Positions 52,159-60,880 of a stretch of 64,000 nucleotides of DNA are shown here, piece after piece. Position 1 is the first letter of the stretch. Each line of letters opens with the position of its first letter. The stretch spans positions 186,001 to 250,000 of the forward strand of contig NZ_JAELXT010000003.1 of assembly GCF_016427565.1 (NCBI RefSeq), written 5' to 3'. This stretch comes from Microvirga splendida (GTDB lineage: Bacteria > Pseudomonadota > Alphaproteobacteria > Rhizobiales > Beijerinckiaceae). The notes under the pieces were generated by a model, which was given only the letters and a program-made list of their open reading frames with translations, was not told where the DNA came from and searched no databases. Both the position numbers and the translations under genes were made by a program.

Positions 52159-52470
52159 TCAGTCCTGGGCGGAGCACCGGACCGCGCGCCCGAAGTGGTG
52201 CCTAGCGTCGTCCAGGTGCCGGAGGAAGGTGCGCTGGTCGCGCTCCCGGTACTCGCACCAGACGTCCACGGTCTGCCTTGCGCACTGGGAGAGGCCCTTC
52301 CGCCCGTCCGTCTCTTGGTACTCAAAGTTCCCCATCCGCTTGGCGAAGGATGCCCATGGGATGCCGAGCAGGCGCGCGACCTCGCGCTCGCTGGCGGCGC
52401 CGAGGCGCGAGCACCCGTGACGCTTCACGAAGAGAACGATGATGTCGTCGGCCCATGTCCACTCGTGCAT
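52159..52470 (-). CDS. Small predicted helical DNA-associated protein
   Basis: 103 residues: MHEWTWADDIIVLFVKRHGC, then ASEREVARLLGIPWASFAKR and MGNFEYQETDGRKGLSQCAR with QTVDVWCEYRERDQ. The pattern W-x-x-(E/D)-(D/E)-hh...hA..LG...S...R..NF.Y....GLS..S resembles the short helical module found at the N-terminus of some HNH nucleases and defence regulators. I cannot name a function. GGAGTTCAAC precedes the ATG. It follows the DUF4258-like gene by 44 bases and is probably cotranscribed. Confidence 0.6.
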   Translation of the reverse strand: MHEWTWADDIIVLFVKRHGCSRLGAASEREVARLLGIPWASFAKRMGNFEYQETDGRKGLSQCARQTVDVWCEYRERDQRTFLRHLDDARHHFGRAVRCSAQD

Positions 52471-52514
52471 GTTGAACTCCTGTTTCTGTCGGGAAGGGAA
52501 GGTTTCGGGCAGCG

Positions 52515-52856
52515 TCACCTGCGGGTCTGCCGGACGGACGTGCGCCCGCGTCGCTGCCACGTGCGCTGGGTCTTCCGCAGCATCCTGCGGGTCCGCCGGG
52601 CCACCGTGACGATGGCGCCGTCGTCGCCGAGGACCGCGTACACGTTCAGCCACGGCTCAATCAGCCGCTGGATTCCGCGTCCGTCCGGCGCGCGCTCCAT
52701 CCGCGAGACAGCGGCCTTGTCAAATATGAGCCGCTCCGCTCCGCGTGATCGGAAGGCCGACCCGTGCTGCTGGAGCATCTCGAGGACGAAGTGAGGTATC
52801 GCCCTCTCCCTGCGGCGCTCGGTGGCGTGGGAAGTCATGGCAAATGAAGTGATCAT
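52515..52856 (-). CDS. DUF4258-like small protein
   Basis: 113 residues. SHATERRRERAIPHFVLEML, then RLIEPWLNVYAVLGDDGAIV and TVARRTRRMLRKTQR fit the short BrnT/RelE-like DUF4258 fold (S-H-A-x-x-R-x-x-E-R-x-I at the start and a final strand VTVARR). Such proteins are often toxin-like or accessory. The tail is very basic. AAGGAGAATGAACAG precedes the ATG at 52856; an ATG five codons later is possible. Confidence 0.6.
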   Translation of the reverse strand: MITSFAMTSHATERRRERAIPHFVLEMLQQHGSAFRSRGAERLIFDKAAVSRMERAPDGRGIQRLIEPWLNVYAVLGDDGAIVTVARRTRRMLRKTQRTWQRRGRTSVRQTRR

Positions 52857-53311
52857 CTGTTCATTCTCCTTTGGGTTTGGAGTTCCGGGCCCGGGCACGT
52901 GCAAGCCCTGTCCTGTTCCCGTCGTGCGGGCGCAGAAACGCAGAAACCCGCTGGCGCGGAGCCAGCGGGTTGTGCACCCGCCACAAGTGACGAGTGTTCG
53001 CTTAGGGATAATTACGTAAGGCGCACGAAATTCCGCGCGTCATTGCCCTGATATAAGGGGGATTACCCCAATGTACGTGACGTTCGACTATCAATTGACA
53101 GCGGATCACATCGATCACTACGTCACGAAAAGCATAATACAGGAACGGCGGCCGATTACTACCTGTTCTGTTGGTGTAATACTTTGAGGAAACAGATGGC
53201 TGCAACTCCGTCGTGTGTGGGAAGCCGGACAGTCCCATGGTGCAGCCCTTTTCGAATGCTGCTTCCCCAATGCCTGCTCCAACTTGAGATCGAAAGGCGC
53301 AGGGGCCGCGG
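52857..53311. other. Intergenic region
   Basis: No gene found. It contains the hairpin at 52945-52971. Positions 53000-53210 are AT-richer than the flanks and may be the promoter region of the two small genes. Confidence 0.45.
52945..52971 (-). terminator. 11-bp hairpin behind the PD-(D/E)XK-like gene
   Basis: AACCCGCTGGC (52945-52955) and GCCAGCGGGTT (52961-52971) with a five-base loop. On the minus strand TTTCTGCGTTTC follows, so it may be a terminator for the gene ending at 53312, although that is 340 bases away. Confidence 0.5.
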
Positions 53312-54028
53312 CTAAGTTCCGGGATGTTCGCGACGTAGGTGGAGCGCGCGGATCACATCTGCACCGAGGGTCTGCGTGTTCTTTGTTTCTCCCTTGGCGT
53401 TCAGTAGGCTGATACCAAGGCGGGCAGCGATGGGCCGGAGAACATCCTTGACTACTATTGGCTGGACGGCCCCATCACGCAGGATGCGGATCGCGCCACT
53501 CTCATACCGGACGATTTCAAGTTCAGAATGTCTTGCGCGCGCTGTGACACGTAGTTCGTCGACGGGGCGCTTCTCCCGCTGGTTTCCCTGCGCAATGGAG
53601 TACACGTACTTGCCGTCACTGAGTCGCATCTTGCCCGTGGCTGCCTCGGCGCTCTCATCGAGCAGTTCCTCGACGGAGATCCCCAGTTCGTCGTCCACGT
53701 TGACGCGGAGGACGATGACCCTGTCGACAAACTCGAATGTCGCCGCGTTGAAGGATGCATGGGAGGAGGTCGTCACCGTCTTGACGGAGATCCGCTCGTT
53801 CGAGGACGACACGACATCGTACCCCCGCTGGTTGGTTTCCAGCGCCATCTGGCCACGGGTGATCATAGCAGCGTAGAGTTCGCCAATACGGCCGGTGAGG
53901 TGGTTCAGTTCCGCCGGAGCCACTCCCCAGCTCAACTCCTTCTCGAACCACGCGAGTGCCTCGGCAAGCGATTGGATAATCTGGACTTGGGTTAATGTAG
54001 GCTTGGGTTCACTTGCCTGGGATGTCAT
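53312..54028 (-). CDS. Predicted PD-(D/E)XK-like protein (DUF6998-like core)
   Basis: 238 residues. The region HLTGRIGELYAAMITRGQMA, then QRGYDVVSSSNERISVKT carries E50, D71 and K83 in the E...D-x(n)-VK pattern of restriction-endonuclease folds, and resembles DUF6998 proteins (G-D-x-x-E, KGYDxx...xIK). FEFVDRVIVLRVNVDDELGI completes the sheet. The C-terminal 80 residues (RPIAARLGISLLNAKGETKN) look like a small helical DNA-binding part. It lies between NurA and the small genes on the same strand. Activity not proven; residues are suggestive only. Confidence 0.6.
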   Translation of the reverse strand: MTSQASEPKPTLTQVQIIQSLAEALAWFEKELSWGVAPAELNHLTGRIGELYAAMITRGQMALETNQRGYDVVSSSNERISVKTVTTSSHASFNAATFEFVDRVIVLRVNVDDELGISVEELLDESAEAATGKMRLSDGKYVYSIAQGNQREKRPVDELRVTARARHSELEIVRYESGAIRILRDGAVQPIVVKDVLRPIAARLGISLLNAKGETKNTQTLGADVIRALHLRREHPGT

Positions 54029-54155
54029 TCAAAGTCAGTCGTAGCTGTGGTCCGGACGACATTTGCAGCCGATTCAGCAAGGCACCAGTTCCGCGCGAGC
54101 CGGAATTGGTGCCATTTCTAGGTGAGCTCACGGCTGGGTACCGTGGTACAGGTAC

Positions 54156-55601
54156 CTAGCGGCTGATCTTCAGGGCGTCTCTGACGAACGCATCGAGAGA
54201 GCGTCCGCCGGGCGCATGAGCGATCGAGGCGTATCGATGGGCGAGGTGGATCGGGATCAGCGCATTCGCGAACAAGTCGGTCTGCATCATCTCAATGAGT
54301 GATATCATGCGCGACAGGTCGGCCCCGTAATGCTTGAGGTCCATCTTCGCCTCGCGGAACGCCACACCGTCAACATCCGCCTTTCGGGCGAATGGATAGG
54401 CGAGGGTGACATCGAAGATCTTCCCCCGGGACGTCCTAACGATGAAGGTCTGGCCGTAGTACGTTTCATCCCCGAAGTTGTTTGGGTTGTTCGTGACGTT
54501 TGCCTCGATGATCGAGTACCGGTAGTCATCATCAATCGGCAGGAGGAAGGTTCCTTCCCGCTCAGTCCCGTCGGGATTGCATTGGAGGATACGTTCGATC
54601 ATCGTTGCGTGCTCGACGACCTTTCCCGTCTTGGATACGCCTATCACGAGCGGGCCGTTCAATCCCTTCGACCGGCAGTCCGTCCGAACCTCGTCCAACA
54701 ATGACATGATACCCCGATGGAAACGGGCGGACTCGCCGAAGATTGCAAGCGGGCCGTCAATGATCACGTGCATGTTGCCCGTGGATGTCGGGTCGTTAAT
54801 ATGGGCACACCGAATGATATGGGCGACCAGAATGTGCTCCATCGCCGACATGAGACGGCTGAAGCACTCGGTGTTGGATCCTTCCTCGGAGAAGACGTCC
54901 TGCACGCGGAGAGCATCTGTCACGAAGACCCTCTTCGCGGAATCTCCATTAACGTCCACGTAGCCTGGATCAACGGGGACGAAGAGCTTTTCGCCCAAGG
55001 GCATCCCGTCAATGGGCGACTTCTTGTCTTTACTTAGAACAATGCCCTCTCGACCCTGTTCCGTTACGATGGACCCGCTCCGCCTTATGAGGTCCACGAG
55101 CGTGTCGTAAAGGGTAATGCCCTGACAGGTAAGGCTTTCATCCCGAAAGATGTCGAAGACGGTGCTGCGGAAGAAGGTCTTTGTCTTCGGGATTGCATCC
55201 GACGTGATACCAGCCCCAGGCAGCGCGAAACTTAGCGAACCGGCGGCCTTCTTCAGGTTCGCGATATCGACCGGGTCAACGAAAATCTCGTTGCGGTCGC
55301 GGAGCCGCTTGTAATCGGGTACCTTGATCAGAACATTCGAGAACTTCAGAAGGCCAACCCTGATGGACGGGAAATCCTTCTTGGCGATCGCCTCGTACGG
55401 CGAGGCATCGGAGGCGAGTATGAGACCTTGGTCCATTTCGCGGACGAGTTCCTTGACGTCGATCACCTTCGTCCGAATGGAGTCCCCGCGGTCGGCGAGG
55501 TTCACGCCGACTCTCGCCTTGTCCATGAAGGCGAGTACCACCGGTTGCTTCATCACGTCGAAGCCGCCGGTTGGGGAAGACGGCTCGCGATCATACGGCA
55601 T
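54156..55601 (-). CDS. nurA: NurA-like 5'-3' nuclease
   Basis: 481 residues. NurA motif I appears as GLILASDASPYEAIAKK (D65, DxS), and a second acidic motif as MHVIIDGPLAIFGESARF (D282). The C-terminal HLAHRYASIAH can provide the last metal ligands. NurA enzymes are RNase H-like nucleases that work with the HerA translocase. Its ATG is two bases after the herA stop codon, so the pair is coupled. The frame is open further upstream to 55763, but only the start at 55601 lies outside herA. Confidence 0.8.
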   Translation of the reverse strand: MPYDREPSSPTGGFDVMKQPVVLAFMDKARVGVNLADRGDSIRTKVIDVKELVREMDQGLILASDASPYEAIAKKDFPSIRVGLLKFSNVLIKVPDYKRLRDRNEIFVDPVDIANLKKAAGSLSFALPGAGITSDAIPKTKTFFRSTVFDIFRDESLTCQGITLYDTLVDLIRRSGSIVTEQGREGIVLSKDKKSPIDGMPLGEKLFVPVDPGYVDVNGDSAKRVFVTDALRVQDVFSEEGSNTECFSRLMSAMEHILVAHIIRCAHINDPTSTGNMHVIIDGPLAIFGESARFHRGIMSLLDEVRTDCRSKGLNGPLVIGVSKTGKVVEHATMIERILQCNPDGTEREGTFLLPIDDDYRYSIIEANVTNNPNNFGDETYYGQTFIVRTSRGKIFDVTLAYPFARKADVDGVAFREAKMDLKHYGADLSRMISLIEMMQTDLFANALIPIHLAHRYASIAHAPGGRSLDAFVRDALKISR

Positions 55602-55603
55602 GC

Positions 55604-57760
55604 TCAGGCCTCCACGGCTAACGGCTTGAACCAAGCCGCGCCGGAGGCCTTCGCCTTCATGTAGCTTGCGAAGACCTTCTTGGGCTCGAAAAGAAGGATC
55701 TGGGTCGGTGTCGTGAAGTTCGAGCTCAACGTCTTTATGCGCGCGAAGCCCACGTCCTGGCAACGTTTCAGGCTCTCCGAGAAATCCTCGAAGTCATAGT
55801 AGCGCGACAGTCCCTTGATCTCGTTGTCGTTGTTGAGGTGAGTGACGAAAAAATTCTCTGTGTTGGACAGGATGTTCGGATGGATGGAAGATGGTTCCTG
55901 CGTTGCGTAGACAAGGGAGATGCCGTACTTAGCGCCCTCCTTGGCGACGCGTGGCCATGTGGTGTTGAGGTCCGAGTTCTTGCCAATGAGGTTGTGGGCT
56001 TCCTCGACGTAGATGACCACCCGCGGAGGAGTCCCACCTTCAGTAAAGATCCGAGAGGACTTGTCGAACACGTGCCTCGCGATTCGTTCGGCCATCGTCT
56101 CGCGAACGCTGGGTGGGCCGACCGACAGGTCGACGATCACGATCCGACCTTCCTTGAGCAGCCCGTAAATGTCCTCGGCGACGTTGGCCGACCCGGTTGC
56201 AGAGTGGAACTGGATGGCAGCGTTACGAATGGCGTTGGCAGCCCTGATCGGCCCATCATTCTTACTCGACCTACCGACAAGAACACATAGGAGTGCATAC
56301 TCTTGGATAGAGAGCCACTTTTTCTTCCCGTCCCTCAGCCCCCGGTCGTCGGCGGGACCACCCTTCGCTTTCTCGACGTCCCGTATCGTGGACCAGAATG
56401 TAACCGCATCCTCGGGTGACGCTCGATACACGCCGTTGGCTCCGGCTGGTGACAGTGAGAAGAATTTAATGGCGGCTTGGATGCGCTCGTCGTCGCTCGT
56501 CGCCGATGGAAATTCGTTTTGGATAGGGGCGTGAGCGCTGTACAGCTCCTTCAGGATTGGCTTCCCGACTGAGAACTCAATCTTGAAGGCTGATGCGTGG
56601 GGATAGCCCGCTGCCTTCAAAATGCACTGGTAGATGGCAACCCGGCGCTGCCAACGTGTCTTTGCACTGAAATCCGCTGGATCCGGCTCCTCAAAATCAA
56701 GGGAGACGAACGTTTGCAGGTCCTCGCTCATGGACCCACCCTCGTCGCGAAGGTTGTTCGCGATGAATTGGCGTCCCATGTCGAGAGACTCGTAGAAGTT
56801 GACCCGGACATCGCGGAAGCCCGTTGCGAACGATGCGCGGTACCGGACTGTGTTGTCGCCGAAGACGTCAGCAATTGAGCTGCCCTCGTCCTGGTTGTTG
56901 GCGTTCGAGTACTCGCCGTTGATGTCGAAGATGACTTGGCCAATGGGAAGGTCCGTCTCAAGCGCGGAGAGCGCCACCGCCGAAACCATGGTCTTGGTCG
57001 TGTTCGACTTTCCGGTGCGCGTCATGCCGAAGACAGCCGTGCGGCGGGCAAGAAAGTCTCCTGGGAACAACTTCACGGGGACTGAATCCTGCTTCGCCTG
57101 GATCCCCATGTGGTTTGCGGAGGTGAAGCGGACGGTCCCGATCTGGAAAGAGGCTGGAGGCTTGCCCATCCCCATGGCCTTCGCGTCGTCATGAGCCTTT
57201 TTCAGTCGGATCGGGTCAACAAAGTTCACGATCTCTTCGAGAGCTGCCGGACCGGGCTTCAGAACCTTCATCTGACGTGCGGCGAAGAAGTCCTCCACGT
57301 CCGCACCAAAGCGGAGCCTATGGTCGGCATCAAGATAGAAGGTGCCTAGGACCTTACACTGAATGCCGCTCCACTGAAGCATCCCGAAGGAGATCGGCTC
57401 CATGCCACGGAAGGCGGGGTCCGTGGTTTTGGGTGAGTCCTGGAAATGCTCCATGATCGCCCGGAGCGCGTCGCGATCGGTCGCGATCTCCGTGCGCCCG
57501 ACGATCCGAAGGAGCACCGCCCGCCTGTCTATCGGGTCGGTCGAGCCGTATTCCGAAGGGTTGAGGCTGCTCGCGAGCAGGTAGCTATTCATGGGGATGC
57601 CGCCTGCCTCCTGCCGCCAGCGGTCGTTCGTCATGACGACCATCTCGCCATAGGATGAGTGGATGGTGAATCCTACGTGGCGGCTGTCGGCGGCCTCATC
57701 GACAAGCCTGACCAAAGGATTGGTCACTGCCGACATTTGCTTGATCGTGTTGGCGATCAT
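55604..57760 (-). CDS. herA: HerA-like hexameric DNA translocase ATPase (DUF87)
   Basis: 718 residues. The N-terminal HAS-barrel region is followed by Walker A in VFGMTRTGKSNTTKT (245-252), FDINGEYSN (278-286), Walker B in VVIYVEEAHNLIG (581-588) and the C-terminal ATQEPSSIHPNILSN with NTENFFVTHLNNDNE. These are the HerA/FtsK-superfamily motifs. HerA forms a hexamer that drives DNA into NurA for resection, or partners other nucleases in defence. It starts four bases behind the methylase gene and is followed directly by nurA. Confidence 0.9.
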   Translation of the reverse strand: MIANTIKQMSAVTNPLVRLVDEAADSRHVGFTIHSSYGEMVVMTNDRWRQEAGGIPMNSYLLASSLNPSEYGSTDPIDRRAVLLRIVGRTEIATDRDALRAIMEHFQDSPKTTDPAFRGMEPISFGMLQWSGIQCKVLGTFYLDADHRLRFGADVEDFFAARQMKVLKPGPAALEEIVNFVDPIRLKKAHDDAKAMGMGKPPASFQIGTVRFTSANHMGIQAKQDSVPVKLFPGDFLARRTAVFGMTRTGKSNTTKTMVSAVALSALETDLPIGQVIFDINGEYSNANNQDEGSSIADVFGDNTVRYRASFATGFRDVRVNFYESLDMGRQFIANNLRDEGGSMSEDLQTFVSLDFEEPDPADFSAKTRWQRRVAIYQCILKAAGYPHASAFKIEFSVGKPILKELYSAHAPIQNEFPSATSDDERIQAAIKFFSLSPAGANGVYRASPEDAVTFWSTIRDVEKAKGGPADDRGLRDGKKKWLSIQEYALLCVLVGRSSKNDGPIRAANAIRNAAIQFHSATGSANVAEDIYGLLKEGRIVIVDLSVGPPSVRETMAERIARHVFDKSSRIFTEGGTPPRVVIYVEEAHNLIGKNSDLNTTWPRVAKEGAKYGISLVYATQEPSSIHPNILSNTENFFVTHLNNDNEIKGLSRYYDFEDFSESLKRCQDVGFARIKTLSSNFTTPTQILLFEPKKVFASYMKAKASGAAWFKPLAVEA

Positions 57761-57764
57761 GAAT

Positions 57765-58796
57765 TTATCCTACCTGAGTTCTGGGAAACATCGGGTTTCG
57801 TACGATACCAGCAGAGGGAATCTGCCGGCGGCGAGGAAGTTGGATTACTACTCCTGAATCCTGGAGGTCGCCTGACGCGCGCAGACGGGCGATGATGTTC
57901 GAGACAATGACTTCCGAGGCCACGAGGCGTTCATGGGCATCGATCCGAGCGCTGTATTGGAGGTTGACGCGCGCGAAGCCCGGATGCTTCCCGTACTTCT
58001 CGCGGGCCTCAGGGTGGTCATCGTAGGACAGGATCCAGTGGCCGGGAATCGACTTTACGTCCTGCGCGAGCACGTCGTGCTGCTCTTCGCTGAAGCTATA
58101 GCTATAAAGACGCTCCGCCTTTGCGAAGAAGGGCGGGTCCAGATACCAGAGCACGGTCTCGGGAGTGTCCCTGAAAACTCGCATCGCACGGACGTTGCGA
58201 AGCGTCTTGCGGTAAGATTCGTTCCGCACGAAAGCGACCCGATTGGAAAGCTTCTGGAGTTCGAGGATTCGCTCCGCAAGCTTCTCCCGGTTGAAACGGC
58301 AGTCGATCTTATAGGCACCGGATTGAGACCTCCCGCCGATCGGCCCGGTTTGCGGCATTAGGGCGCCCGAAAAGCTAGTCCGATTTAGGAAGAAGCATTT
58401 GAAGGCTGCCTGAAGCTCTGTCCTAGGCTCCAGTGATTTCTGCCGGTGCCACTCATCCAAAGTGACATCCACGTCATAGATCATGTCTGCCAAGCGCAGC
58501 GCCTTCATGGAGAATACCGTTCGCCAGAACGCTGCAACAAGCGGGTCCGCGTCGGCCAGTGCAATCGACTTTACGTAGCCGCCTTCGAGCAGGGATATAG
58601 ATACCGCGCCCCCCCCGGCAAAGGGTTCCACGAAGAGCTCAATATCGAGTTTCGCTCGGGTGATCACGTCAGCTATGAAGGGGGCGAGCTTTCTCTTGCC
58701 GCCCGGATACCGCAACGGGGACACATCCGACCGGGTGCACCATGGGACCGTGTTCCCGTAGATGTCCGGACGAGCGTGTTTCTTTGTTTCCTTCAT
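57765..58796 (-). CDS. Dam-family DNA adenine methyltransferase
   Basis: 343 residues. SPLRYPGGKRKLAPFIADVI and LFVEPFAGGGAVSISLLEGG (motif I, 58-63) precede a catalytic LWYLDPPFFAKAERLY with DPPF (220-223) in place of the more usual DPPY. This is the alpha-class Dam/DpnM order. The C-terminus (ERLVASEVIVSNIIARLRAS) is typical. It starts the methylase-HerA-NurA operon; GGGGGCGGAACCG precedes the ATG. Modification of host sites could mark self DNA for the linked nuclease set; recognition sequence not deducible. Confidence 0.88.
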   Translation of the reverse strand: MKETKKHARPDIYGNTVPWCTRSDVSPLRYPGGKRKLAPFIADVITRAKLDIELFVEPFAGGGAVSISLLEGGYVKSIALADADPLVAAFWRTVFSMKALRLADMIYDVDVTLDEWHRQKSLEPRTELQAAFKCFFLNRTSFSGALMPQTGPIGGRSQSGAYKIDCRFNREKLAERILELQKLSNRVAFVRNESYRKTLRNVRAMRVFRDTPETVLWYLDPPFFAKAERLYSYSFSEEQHDVLAQDVKSIPGHWILSYDDHPEAREKYGKHPGFARVNLQYSARIDAHERLVASEVIVSNIIARLRASGDLQDSGVVIQLPRRRQIPSAGIVRNPMFPRTQVG

Positions 58797-59004
58797 CGGT
58801 TCCGCCCCCAAGCTCCATCCGCCACTCTCGGCAGAACGGCCCAGACGACCTTCGGAACCAGCGATTACCGAATCTTCACGCCTCCATGAGCCCCTGCTGG
58901 ATTGTTGCCCATAGGGTTCCATTTGACAACGGACCAGGAGTTCGGCGGATCCAAGATCCCCAGGAAGTGCAACTGTGAGCTTGTTGCAGAGAGCTGCTGG
59001 ATTG

Positions 59005-59967
59005 TTATGCCAGACCAAGGGTTTCCATGACACCCGCAAGGGGTAGGATGCCCCCTTCCCCGTCCTCGGTCTCCGCCAGGAGGGCCTTGGCCTTCTCGGC
59101 CAGCACCTTCGCGTCCTCCTTGTCGACCCTGAACGTCTCGTCCCCGATCTCGATGGCGGGCCTCCTGAACGCCAATTGCGCGAGGCTGCCGTCGATCTTG
59201 GTCTTGCAGGGCTTGTCGAAGGTCCGCGCGATCCCGTTGTAGCGGGGCTTCCTGATGACCGAGACGTCGAGCAGCCATGCATTCTTCGGGAAGGGATCCC
59301 AGTCGACGAAGTGCCAATAACGATCGGTCTTCGGCTGCTCGCCCAGGTCTCCCTCCGCAACCATCTCGTCGATCTTGTCCCTCGTCGGTTTGGGGACATT
59401 CGCCGTCGATACGGTGAAGTAGATCCGCTGGTTGGCGAAGAAGTCGGGCCTCTTCCTGATTGCCTCGAGGAGGCTCCCGCCGGGCGGGGGCGGTGCGGAT
59501 GCCTGCTTCCGCTTCCAGACCGGGCGGTACTCCTCCACGACGTCCTCGTCCACGTCCCTGGCCTCGCCCCACAGCTCGTTGAACCGCCTGTTCAGGTCGA
59601 GCAGGGCCTGCCTGTCGTCGGTCGCCATGTTGATCTCGCGCCAGCCCTTGGTCTCGCCCTCGATGGCAAGCCCGTTGAGGGACGCGTTCGAGGAGCCGAC
59701 GACCGCCAACCCGGGAACCTTGTAGAGCTTGCCGTGCAGCTTCCCGTGGGTCTTGACCTCGAAGTCTGGAAGTAGCTTCAGGATTTCGTCTGGGTTGGTA
59801 CAACCGCTCTGGAGGTTGCAGATAATCTTCCCGCCCGTGGCGCCGTCGAGTCCGATGCGCTCGACGGCGCCCTTGCCCCAGAACGCTACCGCGTGCCGGA
59901 CCTTTTTGCCCGCGCTCATATCTTTTACGTAGCCAGGAGTATCTTTCTCGCTGAGTATCCTGATCAT
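59005..59967 (-). CDS. Phospholipase D-like (HKD) protein
   Basis: 320 residues. One PLD motif is visible: KTHGKLHGKLYKVPGLAVVG with SSNASLNGL (H78, K80 and SSN 92-94). The first 75 residues (VRHAVAFWGKGAVERIGLDG, then GGKIICNLQSGCTNPDEI) fit the PLDc_2 strand order. The rest has no second HKD motif. Such single-motif proteins are nucleases that dimerise (as in Nuc or DISARM DrmC). It is upstream of the methylase by about 210 bases in the same direction. Whether it belongs to the same operon is open. Confidence 0.78.
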   Translation of the reverse strand: MIRILSEKDTPGYVKDMSAGKKVRHAVAFWGKGAVERIGLDGATGGKIICNLQSGCTNPDEILKLLPDFEVKTHGKLHGKLYKVPGLAVVGSSNASLNGLAIEGETKGWREINMATDDRQALLDLNRRFNELWGEARDVDEDVVEEYRPVWKRKQASAPPPPGGSLLEAIRKRPDFFANQRIYFTVSTANVPKPTRDKIDEMVAEGDLGEQPKTDRYWHFVDWDPFPKNAWLLDVSVIRKPRYNGIARTFDKPCKTKIDGSLAQLAFRRPAIEIGDETFRVDKEDAKVLAEKAKALLAETEDGEGGILPLAGVMETLGLA

Positions 59968-60164
59968 ATCCAGTCCTTGATCGTGTATCCCTGTACAGGT
60001 CGCATCCGCACCCGGTACCGGAGGTTAGCACGGTAAGGGCACGTGGTGAGCCATGCCGAGTGAGTACCCTAGTATATCTGTCCTCACCCAGAGAGCCGTT
60101 GCCCACACTACCTTTACTTTGATGAGGCGATAAGCCGAGGTTGCAGATGACCGACGCAGGAACG

Positions 60165-60425
60165 TTACTGACAATCGACGTTGCTGCGGTCCTCCGCCTG
60201 GAGGATCACCCGCTGCATGCGGCCCGCATTCAGGTTATCATTTATGTAGGACGAGCCGACGTTGGCGGTGATCGCGTTGTTGATGTCGGCAAAGGACACG
60301 CCAAAGGTGTTGGCCTCTTCACGGTTGATGACCCGCATCACGTGTGCCGCGTCGGGCATACCCTCCATGCGGAGGCCAGTTACGATCAGCTCGGCACCGG
60401 CCTTGAGCGCCGTCTGCCTGGTTGC
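60165..60425 (-). pseudogene. Fragment of an RND efflux pump permease
   Basis: The minus strand reads QTALKAGAELIVTGLRMEGM, PDAAHVMRVINREEANTFGV and SFADINNAITANVGSSYIND followed by NAGRMQRVILQAED. This is the porter-domain region of AcrB/MexB-like permeases (xREEAxxxGVSFADINxxIxxxxGSSYINDFxxxGRxxRVxVQ). No other part of the 1000-residue protein is present; the frame then stops at 60165. Confidence 0.8.
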
Positions 60426-60456
60426 CCAGTCCGAGGCAACGGGGGATCTGGCAGGT

Positions 60457-60660
60457 TTATGAGGCGTTCTCTAAAGCTTCCTCATCGCCGTTCTTGTCGA
60501 TCTCGAAGACATGAAAACGCAGGAGCGCTACGTCGCTTGGATCAGCGCGATTGTAGCCGCCGTCCAGACCCTCGCCGATGTCCTTGAGCTCGAAGACGAG
60601 ATTTCACTCGACGGGGACGGTGCCGGGAACGCTCTGGATAGTGTGCTTGGTTTCGTACAT
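60457..60660 (-). pseudogene. Small gene with an in-frame stop codon
   Basis: AGGAGGAGGGTCGA precedes an ATG at 60660. The frame reads MYETKHTIQSVPGTVPVE, then TGA at 60604-60606, then continues NLVFELKDIGEGLDGGYNRA and DPSDVALLRFHVFEIDKNGD to a TAA at 60457. Both halves look coding and the ribosome binding site is intact. A nonsense mutation is the simplest reading; a sequencing error is possible. Family unknown. Confidence 0.5.
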
Positions 60661-60880
60661 TCGACCCTCCTCCTCGAGGCTCCATGATCCCAACCCGGGC
60701 GGCAAGCGACCACATGAACGGGTGCTTCTCCATGTCGGTCAGTCCCTGGAACGGGCCGAGGGATCCTCCGGGAGTGACCTCGCGCCCATCGGTAGTAGGC
60801 GCCCCGGGTATCCGTTAGCGCCAGTTGAGGTCGCGGCTACGGTATCGTACGACCTTTACGGGAATGCGAATGGAGCTCCA

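Noticed and set aside
59005..59967. PLD-like protein as DISARM DrmC
   Set aside because: No DUF1998 (DrmB) or DrmA-type helicase is adjacent, so DISARM cannot be supported; the similarity is only to the PLD fold.
60604..60606. The in-frame TGA as a selenocysteine codon
   Set aside because: No following hairpin of SECIS type was apparent and the residue context does not match a known selenoprotein.
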